The notes beneath the pieces are model-generated. The model made no database searches and had not been told where the DNA came from. It was given only the letters and a program-made list of their open reading frames with translations. 64,000 nt of DNA from Nematostella vectensis (Eukaryota; Cnidaria; Anthozoa; Actiniaria; Edwardsiidae), in assembly GCF_932526225.1 (NCBI RefSeq), contig NC_064040.1, forward strand, positions 3,102,181 to 3,166,180. Direction: 5' to 3'. Positions 35,682 through 49,500 of this stretch are shown one piece after another. The position numbers and the translations under genes were made by a program. How positions within the stretch are numbered: the stretch's first letter is position 1; each line of letters opens with the position of its first letter.

Positions 35682-38600
35682 TTATGGCATTGGGAATGTC
35701 TGCACCGACACAGCTAATGGCTCCCAATAATTGATACTCTCTCTCGCTGTTGTTGGGGCCCCGACTGCTGACGTCACGTTGTTCATTTCGCACACCATGG
35801 TAACGGGGTCGTGATTGATTGATTGGCAGGCAGGTACCAGCTCGCAATAATGCATGCAGGTGTTTGGTTCAGGCACATCTTTCTCAGTGTAGATCACATA
35901 GTCTCGAATGATGGGAAGATTGCCTTCTTGTGCGGTTTCCTTTGTGGCGTACATGTAGGCATGTGCTGGTTGTGGTAGGGGCTTGACATCAGCTTCTGTT
36001 CATTTTAAAATTAGAGTAAGTAAATTTACAATTAACCAGATGTAGGTCATTCGCAACGAATTAGTTTAACACATTTTGTTTACATTTGAGACTGTGAACC
36101 CCTTGGTCTTCTTGGTGAGGACATTACACGGGACGTCCCGCCTCTTGTCGTTGTCTCACTTGAGTTAGATAGTGATGGCATATCTCACTTGTTCTGTAGA
36201 TAGTCTTGGCACATCTCACCTGTTCTGTACATAGTGTTGGCATATCTCACCTGTTCTGTAGATAATGTTGACATATCTCACCTGTTCTGTAGATAGTCTT
36301 GGCACATCTCACCTGTTCTGTAGATAGTGTTGGCATATCTCACCAGTTCTGTAGATAGTGTTGGCATATCTCACCTGTTCTGTAGATAGTGTTGGCATAT
36401 CTCACCTGTTCTGTAGATAGTGTTGGCATATTTCACCTGTTCTGTTGATAGTGTTGCCATATCTCACCTGTTCTGTAGATAGTGTTGGCATATCTCACTT
36501 GCTCTGTAGATAGTGTTAGCATATCTCACTTGTTCTGTGGATAGTGTTGGCATATCTCACCTGTTCTGTAGATAGTGTTGGCATATCTCACCTGTTCTGT
36601 AGATAGTGTTGGCATATCTCACCTGTTCTGTAGATAGTGTTGGCATATCTCACCTGTTCTGTAGATAGTGTTGGCATATCTCACCTGTTCTGTAGATAGT
36701 GTTGGCATATCTCACCTGTTCTGTAGATAGTGTTGGCATATCTCACCTGTTCTGTAGATAGTGTTGGCATATCTCACCTGTTCTGTAGATAGTGTTGGCA
36801 TATCTCACCTGTTCTGTAGATAGCGTTGGCATATCTCACCTGTTCTGTGGATAGTGTTGGCATATTCCACTTGTTCTGTAGATAGTGTTGGCATATCTCA
36901 CTTGCTCTGTACATAGTCTTGGCACATCTCACTTGTTCTGTACATAGTGTTGGCATATCTCACCTGTTCTGTAGATAGTCTTGGCATATCTCACTTGCTC
37001 TGTAGATAGTCTTGGCACATCTCACCTGTTCTGTAGATAGTGTTGACATATCTCACCTGTTCTGTAGATAGTCTTGGCACATCTCACCTGTTCTGTAGAT
37101 AGTGTTGGCATATCTCACCAGTTCTGTGGATAGTGTTGGCATATCTCACCTGTTCTGTAGATAGTGTTGGCATGTCTCACCTGTTCTGTAGATAGTCTTG
37201 GCATATCTCACCTGTTCTGTAGATAGTGTTGGCATATCTCACTTGTTCTGTAGATAGTCTTGGCATATCTCACCTGTTCTGTAGATACTGTTAGCATCCG
37301 CCGCGCTGCAATGTTCTCCGTTACTGCACTTCGGGTTGCAGTCTTTCGGGTTTGCTTTCCCGTACCGCCCAAAGCTAACTCCACAGCTGCAAACGGCGTA
37401 GTTCTTAACAGCTGCGAAGTGGAAACCTCTTTTCTTGCACCTCTCAACACACACTTCCGGAGCAGACAGTGTTCCATCGAGCAGTGATTGGTCGCCCCAT
37501 AGGTCACGTGGCGTGCCCTCTTTGTAACAGCCCAGGAATTGAGAAAGCAATTTTTCTAATGAGATAAAAAGAATTAAATCGTTATTTTTAATGGTTCTAG
37601 TAAGTAGTTTTATCTTGGCTCGAATCGCTGCCATGCCAGCTTGCGACTTTTAGAGAAGTAAAAAAAAGGAAAGCAATTTTTGTAGACACGAATAAAGTTC
37701 TTAATTAGGAAAGTAAATAATGCAAGTTATTTAGCCAAATGTCATCATGTTATCCGGATGCGTATCAGATAATTTTTAGCCAATTGGCGATTGGCTACTG
37801 TTTGTAGTGGTGCGAGGAAGTGATGCGAGGAAGTTAGCCAACAATTTCCCCCCCTTCGTTTTCACTAAAGCGAGAAGACATCACAATGCTGGCGAGGAGC
37901 GCTTCTTTTTAGAAGTTGCCTGATTGAACAGGGCCCTCGCTTCCCCATTAACATGATTTCTAAGCTCAGATATTTTTTTGTCCTTACGGGCCTGTTGAAA
38001 CGTTCATTTTTACCAATATGACTAGAGAAACTACATTAATCACGCTAGACGACATATGCTCAACATGCGGCTGACATTACTCGTGATTGTATAGATACCG
38101 ACTGCAGTCTACGCATATTATGTACCGGATCTGTAGACTGAGTTGATCATCGCCGCACCGCACTTAAGGTTACCATTTCCCCCACAACCATAGGCGCAGT
38201 CGCTCTCGGTTAGTACGTAGTATCTACCGTAGCTATCGCCGCAGAAGCAGGCAGTACTATATTGAAGACCGACGAACATATGTCCGAGCTGTAAGCACCT
38301 TCCGATACAATCAAATTAAAAGATAATTTTAAATGATATCGATAATCATAAAATTAAATTTAGGATGATTATTTTGAGATTCAGAATGTTATCGATATCT
38401 TAGACATGTAACACAACTTCGTCCAATAATTGTAATGTGTGAAATGTCATCAAGATTTACCACGAGTTATGTCCCTTCCACCTTCCCTTTCCCTAGAGAA
38501 ATCCACAAAGGCAAGTAGGCGTTTATAAATGCCCTGAGGCGGAAAGACAGATATTGAGGGGGAGTAAAAAAGGCTTTTCTATGAGTTCTGGAGTTTTCTA

Positions 38601-40696
38601 TGCTTGAATTTATTATAATTTTCCAATAACCACTCCCTCAAACTAGTTTGCATAGACAATAATGAATATAAGCTACGGGCAAAATAAAGCTATGGTTAAA
38701 ATTGTTCTAGTCTTAAACTTTTTTTGTTATTGCTTTACCTTTGGATGCATTTCGTTGGAGTTAGATCTGAGATAGTGACATGGGAGCCAATATCTCTTGG
38801 AAACCCATCTTTATAGCAACCCAGGTACAGGTCCGGATGCATCGCTATGTTTAAGAAATCACAATGAATAGTTTACAATCAATCCATTGCTAGATGGAAA
38901 ATAGAGAAGAACTGTGTAGGGGCTAAATTCACCAAATTAGCATACCCGCCCTTACCCACCCCTCCCCCCCACCACACACACACACACCTTTCAGGCACAA
39001 ACTTAAAGATCCCTTTCCAGCCACAACTGTTATTGTTTTAATTTAATATTTGAAGGCACACAATCTCGAAATAATCATCTAAAAAATTAACTAAATTCGA
39101 TCGAAAGTCTCCCATTGACTCCCTCAAAACAGCCGATGGAAATGGATGCTTTTTCACTTTTTTTTTGCTAGGATGACAAAATGTCGGCTCACAGAGACTG
39201 TTTAAGGCGTGAAGTGTTGAATGTCGTCATAAGAATTGACAACTCACCGCTGATGACATAAAAGATCCATGTTGACTGCAAAGAGACAAATGATTATCGG
39301 GAGTATGCAGAGAGAATTTTGAGGAAATGTTAAAAAAATATATTGTTAAAACAATTATTCCTCGAGCCCGAATGGGCTCTGAGTCAATAACCCATGAGGC
39401 CGAAGACCTCGAACCTCTTTTTTTTGTACATACATATAATATGTAAAGCCTCCTTGCAAATCGTGTAAGCTGACCCATCCAGAACATCATTAATGCTAAT
39501 AATGCCCGAGCTCCCAGCTCTTACACTGTTTAAAACTCACTTGAAGATTCCAAATTCTCGAAGCTTCTATGGCTTTGGTTTTCTTTTTAAGATATTTAGA
39601 AGTTTCTTCATGATAAATAAATGATAAACATATTCGATTTGTTTATGACAGAAATGACCAAAAATTATAATTAGGACCAAAAAAAATCAAATTTCAGGTG
39701 TCTGAAATGACTACCACACGACCAATCAGTCGATCGTTTAACAAGTTTGCCGTATTTTTTCAGAACTGTGCCTCTGAAGGTCACAAGGTCCCATATTATT
39801 ATTATTAATTGTTTTTCAGAAAAATCATTTTTCGCACCAATCGCTGGATGTCACTCAACATGGTTTTAATTGTGATGCCAGACTTTTTTTTTTAGACCGA
39901 TATTCGCATTATTTTGTTTCACTAAGCTTATTTAAGGCAGTGCCGTAGCAGGCCTCGAAATATTCGGTGGGGGGGGGGGGGGATGGGCACAGTCATACCC
40001 CTACTGGTGATTTCCTTATATTTTTTGTCACATGTAAGCTGAATAAAAGCAATTATTAAAAAAACCCACAGTAATTCGATGCAATCATTTTTCGGTATGC
40101 CATAGAAGAAATAATAGAAAAGAAAGCATTGATTATGCTGAGTCGGAAAGTGTATCAGTATTGTTATTAGCCTGATTCAAATTGCTTCAGAATTTAGAAC
40201 TTTCAATTATGAAGTTCAGAAATTAGTGTAAACGCTTCTTGCACTTCCTTTTGTCCTCGCTAGAGGAGGAAAATGAATGGTTTCGTTTTCTAAAAGAGCT
40301 TGTAAGAAGGGCAACAACGCAAATTTTTGTCTTTTACCATCTCTTCTCGATCTCCTCCAATTGCGCGCAAAAGGAGAATTATTCTAAAGTCGAAATTAAA
40401 CTTGTTGTATTGTGCATTGTGCAAAAAGAACTAACTCTGGAAAGTCCAAATCGGACCACGGCATTACGGATTTCGTCCTCGGAAACTAAAACCGGTATGT
40501 TGTTCCTTAGTATGTTGGATTTTGTAGCAAAGAGTTTGCAGACAGTTTGGGGATCAAAACCGCAGTAAATGTGATACAGTAGTTTGCCTTTCCTTGTAAA
40601 TGTCTTAGTTCATATTCCCTGTTTGTGTTATATTCTTACCGTTAGTAAGACAAAGAACCGTGCTTTCCTACTTGCGAATTTACTCATCCAGAGCAT
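35682..40696 (-). CDS. Secreted WSC-WSC-PAN protein, gene II (complete, 319 aa)
   Basis: Six exons run on the minus strand: 40640-40696, 39248-39275, 38739-38844, 38126-38298, 37274-37555 and 35682-35995, totalling 960 nt including TAA. Residues 1-29 form a signal peptide (MLWMSKFASRKARFFVLLT then STWIFYVISA), with cleavage probably after the last Ala. WSC1 (about 30-121) opens with HPDLYLGCYKDG. WSC2 (about 122-215) opens with LSQFLGCYKEG. Both have the eight-cysteine pattern. A PAN/apple-like domain (about 216-319) holds CMHYCELVPACQSIN and ends at the stop. WSC and PAN are extracellular glycan- or protein-binding modules, so a secreted lectin-like role is inferred. It lacks the WSC3 of gene I because WSC2 splices straight to PAN in phase 1. 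A Met nine codons upstream is an alternative start. Confidence 0.88.
36168..37292 (-). repeat. 31-bp splice-donor minisatellite, gene II
   Basis: About 36 copies fill most of the intron between the WSC2 and PAN exons. They start at the WSC2 donor (exon low end 37274) and use the same unit as in genes I and III. They stop about 170 nt before the PAN exon. Confidence 0.97.
39345..39420. mobile_element. Partial hairpin MITE-like repeat
   Basis: The palindrome GAGCCCGAATGGGCTC is followed by TGAGTCAATAACCCATGAGG and a second small hairpin, GAGGCCGAAGACCTC. This looks like the left half of a longer inverted-repeat element whose right half is absent. It lies in gene II intron 1. Confidence 0.4.
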
Positions 40697-41060
40697 GACA
40701 AACACATAGCTTTTACTCAACATTTCTGACCTTAAAGGCAGGCCAAATGACGTTTTTAAATAAATTATGACTCTTGCCTGTGTAAGGGGTGCTATGAAAA
40801 ATTTAAACCAATTCACTATGGTAACTAACGTGATGAACAAAAACATTGGACGGAACCTTATCCAACAAAAATCAAAATGATTAGTTCGATTGAGTATGAT
40901 CGAATGAAACTGACTTTATACCATAAGTCAATTGAATGATTTTTGAACATTTAGTTATGTGTAACATGTACCATAATAATCGGTTTAATTGTTATTAATA
41001 CATGTTCCATAGAACATTGTAGAAAGTTGAAATTAAAAATTCAGGACCCGCGCTCTCAGA
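39824..41060 (-). promoter_or_regulatory. Gene II first-exon region, paralogous to 33217-34620
   Basis: The same order of sequence blocks as the gene III counterpart spans intron 1, exon 1 and upstream DNA. The gene III copy has small deletions. The stretch upstream of exon 1 (40697-41060) should hold the promoter. Confidence 0.7.
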
Positions 41061-42044
41061 ATTCAAAATCCTTGTGCCGTTTGGGAATAGTGCAAAGTCA
41101 ATCAAACTCAGGACGGTTTGACTATTTGGTTTGCACATGATAAGGATAAAAGGATAAGAATGAAAATTATAAGGTCTAGTACAAAATAAAAGAACCAAGA
41201 CTATGATCTTTGTTTGTAAAAAAAATGTTAAGGAAATTCCAAGCTTGGACCTTCTTATGAAAAAGGTCTTGTCCTCTGCTTTTTGTTATTGTACAGTACT
41301 CTGTATCATAAGACCTGTAAATGAGAACTGAGAAATGCGGGTTTTATTTTCTTTCTTTAAAATATTCGATAATAATTAATGTTTTGTATGAGTGCCCCAG
41401 ATTGCATTACTTATTCCGAACTCAAGAAAGAAGATTTCATTTTTTATGCTACCATAACCACGTTTCTTATATAAGCATACGGACTCGTCTACTTCTGTTG
41501 ACCTAGAGCAAACCGTTGCATAGAAGGAAAACCCTTTCAGTTTCAGATTTCCATCAAGGATTTAATTGACGGATTCTTTGCATTAGTCTTACCCTCCATA
41601 ATTAAGCAGTTGCCTTGATATCAGATAGAGAAATAGTGCACTCTGGATTTTCATCCGGCCCCAATACAAGTAATTACAATAGAAAACAAACGATAAAGAA
41701 TGACTGAAACCGTCGAGTCCGAGCTATTTAACCCATTCACTCCTGGCTATTTTTGAGCTGAATCAACACAAAACAGACTGGAAACAGATACCTCCCCCCT
41801 ATTCTAAGTTTTATACAGCCCGTGAAGTCTATTAGAGCATAATTGAGTGCTGTGCTTATATATATTTGCAAGCAAAGATAGATTCATGGTTATTTTTCTT
41901 GTTTGGCTTTGCCTGGATGAGAAAATAATTTTCTAATGAATCACACCAGCTCTCCTAATTGCTGTCTTTTCTGAAACCAAATTGATTCCAAAATTGTTTA
42001 CACTGCTATTCTGGGTCTGTTTGGCTTCGGGATGAAAAGTGTTA

Positions 42045-42619
42045 GGGAGTGGTCATTAATTACTGGGGGGGGGGGGGGGGGGGCGGCAATTTTGCTAAAC
42101 CCTGGGCTCAAAAAAATTTTGGGCCCCCCTCAAATCCAAGCCCAAAAAATCGTGACCCCCCCCCCCCCCCCCCCCCCCTAGACCGGATGCCCAAAAATTT
42201 AGATCAGCCAGCATGGCAATTTTGTCAAACTATTTAATTTAAGTTAGTTTAAGAGTGGCACAGAGATAAACAACAAATACTGGGGTCCTTAGAAAACGAC
42301 TACTTCGTCGACAATTTTAACAAAGACATTTGAGTCTAGGTTTTGCAACATTTGAAAGTATTCATTTCTTTCAACTGATTTGAACGGGCAGCTTTGTCTT
42401 TCAACCATGAGAGGGTTTCTCAATATTTATATAAAGACCAGATTGTTACCTGAACAATATGGAACTAGATATACAATAGTAGGAAACCTTGTGAACTGAA
42501 TAAAATTTTCATTTCAACAATGACTTTCAGTATTATAAGACCCGACTAAAATTCGACGCCCAAAAATGTGACCCCCCCTTTAATGACGCCTTACCCCCCA
42601 GTAATTAATGACCGCTCCC
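42045..42619. mobile_element. MITE with TTA target-site duplication (PIF/Harbinger-like)
   Basis: The left end GGGAGTGGTCATTAATTACT and the right end, on the other strand, GGGAGCGGTCATTAATTACT are near-perfect inverted repeats. TTA flanks both sides (42042-42044 and 42620-42622). A 3-bp TWA duplication is typical of PIF/Harbinger. The interior carries long G and C homopolymers near both ends. It lies between genes I and II. Confidence 0.82.
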
Positions 42620-42622
42620 TTA

Positions 42623-43585
42623 TGAAAAGCCATATGACTTGGGGGAGAGGAGTGTTGACTGGCCCTCCCCTCGTGAATTTTTCCCTGGATCTCCCAGAAT
42701 GCTTTGCAATCCGTAATGGCATCCAAGTGGTATTACAAGCCTTCAAGGAGTGGACATTGTGCTTTGAGGCCATAGAAATAAACCTGAAACCTGGAGCTGT
42801 GTTTGCTGATCTCTCTTCCTTGTGTTGTATTTTGAGCGTTTTATTGAGAGGGGTGATTCTGCTTTTCTTTCCTTGTTCGATTTGAAATTTGTCAAAGAAC
42901 CTGTGCTATTATTTGGCTTAAGAGTAGTTGCTATCACCTTGGTTGGATGCATATCTTCAAGACTATTTATCCCTTAGAATGATGCCTGAGTATCTTCATC
43001 TTGTTGTGTTTATTTTGCACTTATGAATTTTTTGGGTTGTGGGTACTTCTCAAAGCCGGTACAGGCCGGTCGAGGGGTCAATGTGTTAACGATATTTCAC
43101 ATTACACAAAAAAATTTTCGCGCTAAATTCTACTAAGCCCTGAAATAGTTAAACATTATCTGTCGACAACGGTGTAAGGCCACCTACAAGCAGTCTATAA
43201 CCGAAATTATCCTAGGAAACGATCTATAAGATTTCCCCTCCCCAACTGATCCCGGGCCCCGAATCGACCGAAATAAACCCTTTAAAATTGAGTAATGGAC
43301 AAAGGGAATGTAGATGGATTGACTTTGATTTAGTAATGGTGATCGTTTCGGGTCCCGCGATCCAAGTATGGGGCTATTTGGGATCTTCAGGGTCCCGTAC
43401 ATACATCATTCCAATCAAGAAGATTGTTGCAAATAAGAGCTGTAAAAATTCGGACATCTTGATACTCGCCATTTGAAAAACTACTTACACAGTTTAGTTT
43501 CTTTCTGTGAAATTAATAAAAGGCCTCCTTAAAAAAGAGCGTTTTTCAAATATTCACTCCCCATGAGCAAAATAAAATCGAATCT
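42623..43585. other. Intergenic DNA downstream of gene I
   Basis: This is the 3' flank of gene I (stop at 43586) and contains no recognisable exon, repeat or RNA gene. The 3' UTR and polyadenylation site of gene I should be here but were not pinned down. Confidence 0.4.
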
Positions 43586-46500
43586 TCACGGTGATTCCAT
43601 TACAAAGTATTTAACAGGCGCCCAGTAACTGGAATCTCCCCTCGCTGTTGGACCGACCACAGATGACGTCACGTTGTTCATTTCGCACACCATGGTAACG
43701 GGGTCGTAATTAATTGATTGACAGGCAGGCACGAGTTCGCAGTAGTGGGAGCAGGTGTACACGTCACGGACAGACTTCTCGGTGTAGATCACGTGGTCTC
43801 TGGTGAGGGGCGCAATGCCTTGTAGGCTAGTGTAAACGTACTCATGTCCTGGTTGAGGTGGTGGTTCGGTCGCAGCTTCTGTTGGTTATAATATCAACGA
43901 CAGTGGGCTATTGTCTAGATGATTTGATTAGGATTGTAACTTTCTTGGTCCTAGCCCTAGCCCTGTTAAGTACTTCCTAGTCCCTGTTCATTTTAGCCGT
44001 AATCAAATGAGTTCTGTCTTTTGCAGTCACTGGTTATATTTTAGCCCTAGCCCTGTTAGGTACTTGCTAGTCCCTGTTCATTTTAGCCGTAATCAAATGA
44101 GTTCTGTCTTTTGCAGTCACTGGTTATATTTTAGCCCTAGTCTCATGTGTTCAGTGTTTGGTAGGCACTGGTTATATTTTAGCCCTAGTCTCATGTGTTC
44201 AGTGTTTGGTAGGCACTGGTTATATTTTAGCCCTAGTCTCATGTGTTCAGTGTTTTGTAGTCACTGGTTATATTTTAGCCCTAGTCTCATGTGTTCAGTG
44301 TTTGGTAGGCACTGGTTATATTTTAGCCCTAGTCTCATGTGTTCAGTGTTTGGTAGGCACTGGTTATATTTTAGCCCTAGTCTCATGTGTTCAGTGTTTG
44401 GTAGGCACTGGTTATATTTTAGCCCTAGTCTCATGTGTTCAGTGTTTGGTAGGCACTGGTTATATTTTAGCCCTAGTCTCATGTGTTCAGTGTTTGGTAG
44501 GCACTGGTTATATTTTAGCCCTAGTCTCATGTGTTCAGTGTTTGGTAGGCACTGGTTATATTTTAGCCCTAGTCTCATGTGTTCAGTGTTTGGTAGGTAC
44601 TGGTTATATTTTAGCCCTAGTCTCATGTGTTCAGTGTTTGGTAGGCACTGGTTATATTTTAGCCCTAGTCTCATGTGTTCAGTGTTTGGTAGGCACTGGT
44701 TATATTTTAGCCCTAGTCTCATGTGTTCAGTGTTTGGTAGGCACTGGTTACATTATAGCTCTAGTCTCATTTTTTCCCTACGTGGATATATTTTAGCTGG
44801 CTTACCTACAGCGTAGATGGAGTTCCTCCAGACACCTCCACACTTAATAGATGAATCTCCCGTACAAGACAGGATGCAATTAGCTCCTTCTCCGTGTTTT
44901 CCATAACCATTCCCACAAAAGCAGTTGTTACCATCTTGAACACCACAGTACCTATATCCTCTGACTCGGCACCTTAGGGATTTTAGAAAATTGATTTTGT
45001 TATTGCCTGCCCAATCAGTAGTACTTAGTGTTTGACAAATGGAACATTTGGGTGGTGGTCAGTATATGCTCATCACTCTCTAGTGACTGTAGTGTAGTAT
45101 ACACCTGGTTTAAAGCCTCCTACCTGGCACAGCATGTGATTGGTGTGTTGTCCTTGAAATGACCAACAAAAGTTGACAAGTCACGGTCCGAATTATCAAT
45201 GTAGCAGCCGATGTAAAGGTTGGCCTCAGCTATAGGGATAGAAAGTCTTTCTTAAAATAAAACCTAGGACACTTTTTAACATCATAATCCACATAATACT
45301 GACTTGTTCTAAAGTCTTTCTTGGCATATCTCACCTGTTCTGTACATAGTGTTGGCATAGCTCACCTGTTCTGTAGATCATGTTGGCATATCTCACCTGT
45401 TCTGTAGATAGTGTTGGCATATCTCACCTGTTCTGTGGATAGTGTCGGCATATCTCACCTGTTCTGTAGATAATGTCGGCATATCTCACCTGTTCTGTAG
45501 ATAGTGTCGGCATATCTCACCTGTTCTGTAGATAGTGTCGGCATATCTCACCTGTTCTGTAGATAGTGTCGGCATATCTCACCTGTTCTGTAGATAGTGT
45601 TGGCATATCTCACCTGTTCTGTAGATAGTGTTGGCATATCTCACCTGTTCTGTAGATAGTGTTGGCATAGCTCACCTGTTCTGTAGATAGTGCTGGCATA
45701 TCTCACCTGTTCTGTAGATAGTGTTGGCATATCTCACCTGTTCTGTAGATAGTGTTGGCATATCTCACTTGTTCTTTAGATAGTGTTGGCATATCTCACT
45801 TGTTCTGTAGATAGTGTCGGCATATCTCACCTGTTCTGTAGATAGTGTTGGCATATCTCACCTGTTCTGTAGATAGTGTTGGCATATCTCACCTGTTCTG
45901 TAGAGTGTTGGCATATCTCACCTGTTCTGTAGATAGTGTTGGCATATCTCACCTGTTCTGTGGATAGTGTTGGCATATCTCACCTGTACTGTAGATAGTC
46001 TTGGCATATCTCACCTGTACTGTAGATAGTGTTGGCATATCTCACCTGTCCTGTAGTCTTGGCATTTCTTACCTGTTCTGTAGATAGTGTTGGCGTATCT
46101 CACTTGTTCTGTAGATATTGTTGGCGGATCTCACCTGTTCTGTAGATAGTCTTGGCATATTTCACCTGTTCTGTAGATAGTCTTGGCATATCTCACTTGT
46201 TCTGTAGATAGTGTTGGCATATCTCACCTGTACTGTGGATAGTGTTGGCATATCTCACCTGTTCTGTAGATAGTGTCGGCATATCTCACCTGTTCTGTAG
46301 ATAGTGTCGGCATATCTCACCTGTTCTGTAGATAGTGTCGGCATATCTCACCTGTTCTGTAGATAGTGTTGGCATATCTCACCTGTTCTGTAGATAGTGT
46401 TGGCATATCTCACCTGTTCTGTAGATAGTGTTGGCATAGCTCACCTGTTCTGTAGATAGTGTCGGCATATCTCACCTGTTCTGTAGATAGTGTTGGCATA

Positions 46501-49500
46501 TCTCACCTGTTCTGTAGATAGTGTTGGCATATCTCACCTGTTCTGTAGATAGTGTCGGCATATCTCACCTGTTCTGTAGATAGTGTTGGCATATCTCACC
46601 TGTTCTGTAGATAGTGTCGGCATATCTCACCTGTTCTGTAGATAGTGTTGGCATATCTCACCTGTTCTGTAGATAGTGTTGGCATATCTCACCGGTTCTG
46701 TAGATAGTGTCGGCATATCTCACCTGTTCTGTAGATAGTGTCGGCATATCTCACCTGTTCTGTAGATAGTGTCGGCATATCTCACCTGTTCTGTAGATAG
46801 TGTTGGCATATCTCACCTGTTCTGTAGATAGTGTTGGCATATCTCACTTGTTCTGTAGATAGTGTTGGCATATCTCACCTGTTCTGTAGATAGTGTTGGC
46901 ATATCTCACCTGTTCTATAGATAGTGTTGGCATATCTCTCCTGTTCTGTAGATAGTGTTGGCATATCTTACCTGTTCTGTAGATAGTGTTGTCATATCTC
47001 ACCTGTTCTGTAGATAGTGTTGGCGTATCTCACCTGTTCTGTAGATAGTGTTGGCATATTTCACCTGTTCTGTAGATAGTTTTGGCATAGCTCACCTGTT
47101 TTGTAGATAGTGTTGGCATATCTCACCTGTTCTGTAGATAGTTTTGGCATATCTCACCTGTTCTGTAGATAGTGTTGGCATATCTCAACTGTTCTGTAGA
47201 TAGTGTTGGCGTATCTCACTTGTTCTGTAGAGTGTTGGCATATCTCACCTGTTCTGTAGATAGTGTTGGCATATCTCACCTGTTCTGTAGATAGTGTTGG
47301 CATATCTCACCTGTTCTGTAGATAGTGTTGGCATATCTCACCTGTTCTTTAAATAGTGTTGGCAAATCTCACTTGTTCTGTAGATAGTGTCGGCATATCT
47401 CACCTGTTCTGTAGATAGTGTTGGCATATCTCACCTGTTCTGTAGATAGTGTTGGCATATCTCACCTGTTCTGTAGAGTGTTGGCATATCTCACCTGTTC
47501 TGTAGATAGTGTTGGCATATCTCACCTGTTCTGTGGATAGTGTTGGCATATCTCACCTGTACTGTAGATAGTCTTGGCATATCTCACCTGTACTGTAGAT
47601 AGTGTTGGCATATCTCACCTGTCCTGTAGTCTTGGCATTTCTTACCTGTTCTGTAGATAGTGTTGGCGTATCTCACTTGTTCTGTAGATATTGTTGGCGG
47701 ATCTCACCTGTTCTGTAGATAGTCTTGGCATATTTCACCTGTTCTGTAGATAGTCTTGGCATATCTCACTTGTTCTGTAGATAGTGTTGGCATATCTCAC
47801 CTGTACTGTGGATAGTGTTGGCATATCTCACCTGTTCTGTAGATAGTGTTGGCATATATTACCTGTTCTGTAGATAGTGTTGGCGTATCTCACCTGTTCT
47901 GTAGATAGTGTCGGCATATCTCACCTGTTCTGTAGATAGTGTCGGCATATCTCACCTGTTCTGTAGATAGTGTTGGCATATCTCACCTGTTCTGTAGATA
48001 GTGTTGGCATATCTCACCTGTTCTGTAGATAGTGTTGGCATAGCTCACCTGTTCTGTAGATAGTGTCGGCATATCTCACCTGTTCTGTAGATAGTGTTGG
48101 CATATCTCACCTGTTCTGTAGATAGTGTTGGCATATCTCACCTGTTCTGTAGATAGTGTCGGCATATCTCACCTGTTCTGTAGATAGTGTTGGTATATCT
48201 CACCTGTTCTGTAGATAGTGTTGGCATATCTCACCTGTTCTGTAGATAGTGTCGGCATATCTCACCTGTTCTGTAGATAGTGTTGGCATATCTCACCTGT
48301 TCTGTAGATAGTGTTGGCATATCTCACCGGTTCTGTAGATAGTGTCGGCATATCTCACCTGTTCTGTAGATAGTGTCGGCATATCTCACCTGTTCTGTAG
48401 ATAGTGTCGGCATATCTCACCTGTTCTGTAGATAGTGTTGGCATATCTCACCTGTTCTGTAGATAGTGTTGGCATATCTCACTTGTTCTGTAGATAGTGT
48501 TGGCATATCTCACCTGTTCTGTAGATAGTGTTGGCATATCTCACCTGTTCTGTAGATAGTGTTGGCATATCTCTCCTGTTCTGTAGATAGTGTTGGCATA
48601 TCTTACCTGTTCTGTAGATAGTGTTGGCATATCTCACCTGTTCTGTAGATAGTGTTGGCGTATCTCACCTGTTCTGTACATAGTGTTGGCATATTTCACC
48701 TGTTCTGTAGATAGTTTTGGCATAGCTCACCTGTTCTGTAGATAGTTTTGGCATATCTCACCTGTTCTGTAGATAGTTTTGGCATATCTCACCTGTTCTG
48801 TAGATAGGGTTGGCATATCTCAACTGTTTTGTAGATAGTGTTGGCGTATCTCACTTGTTCTGTAGATAGTGTTGGCATATCTCACCTGTTCTGTAGATAG
48901 TGTTGGCATATCTCACCTGTTCTGTAGAGTGCTGGCATATTTCACCTGTTCTGTAGATAGAGTTGGCATATCTCACCTGTTCTGTAGAGTGCTGGCATAT
49001 CTCACCTGTTCTGTAGATAGTGTTGGCATATCTCACTTGTTCTGTAGAGTGTTGGCATATCTCACCTGTTCTGTAGACAGTGTTGGCATATCTCACTTGT
49101 TCTGTAGATAGTGTTGGCATATCTCACTTGCTATGTAGATAGTGTTGGCATATCTCACCTGTTCTGTAGAGTGTTGGCATATCTCACTTGTTCTGTAGAT
49201 AGTGTTGGCATATCTCACTTGCTCTGTAGATAGTGTTGGCATATCTCACCTGTTCTGTAGATAGTGTTGGCATATATTACCTGTTCTGTAGATAGTGTTG
49301 GCATATCTCACCTGTTCTGTAGATAGTGTCGGCATATCTCACCTGTTCTGTGGATAGTGTCGGCATATCTCACCTGTTCTGTAGATAGTGTTGGCATATC
49401 TCACCTGTTCTGTAGATAGTGTCGGCATATCTCACCTGTTCTGTAGATAGTGTTGGCATATCTCACCTGTTCTGTAGATAGTGTTGGCATATCTCAACTG

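Noticed and set aside
42568-42885. Open frame of 105 codons
   Set aside because: It begins inside the MITE, has no recognisable domain and no splice or start context.
44007-44816. Open frame of 269 codons with a 16-residue repeat
   Set aside because: Produced by the 48-bp minisatellite inside an intron and open in several frames on both strands.
48851-49120. Small open frames inside the 31-bp array
   Set aside because: They recur at each copy of the same variant block and derive from duplicated exon ends, not genes.
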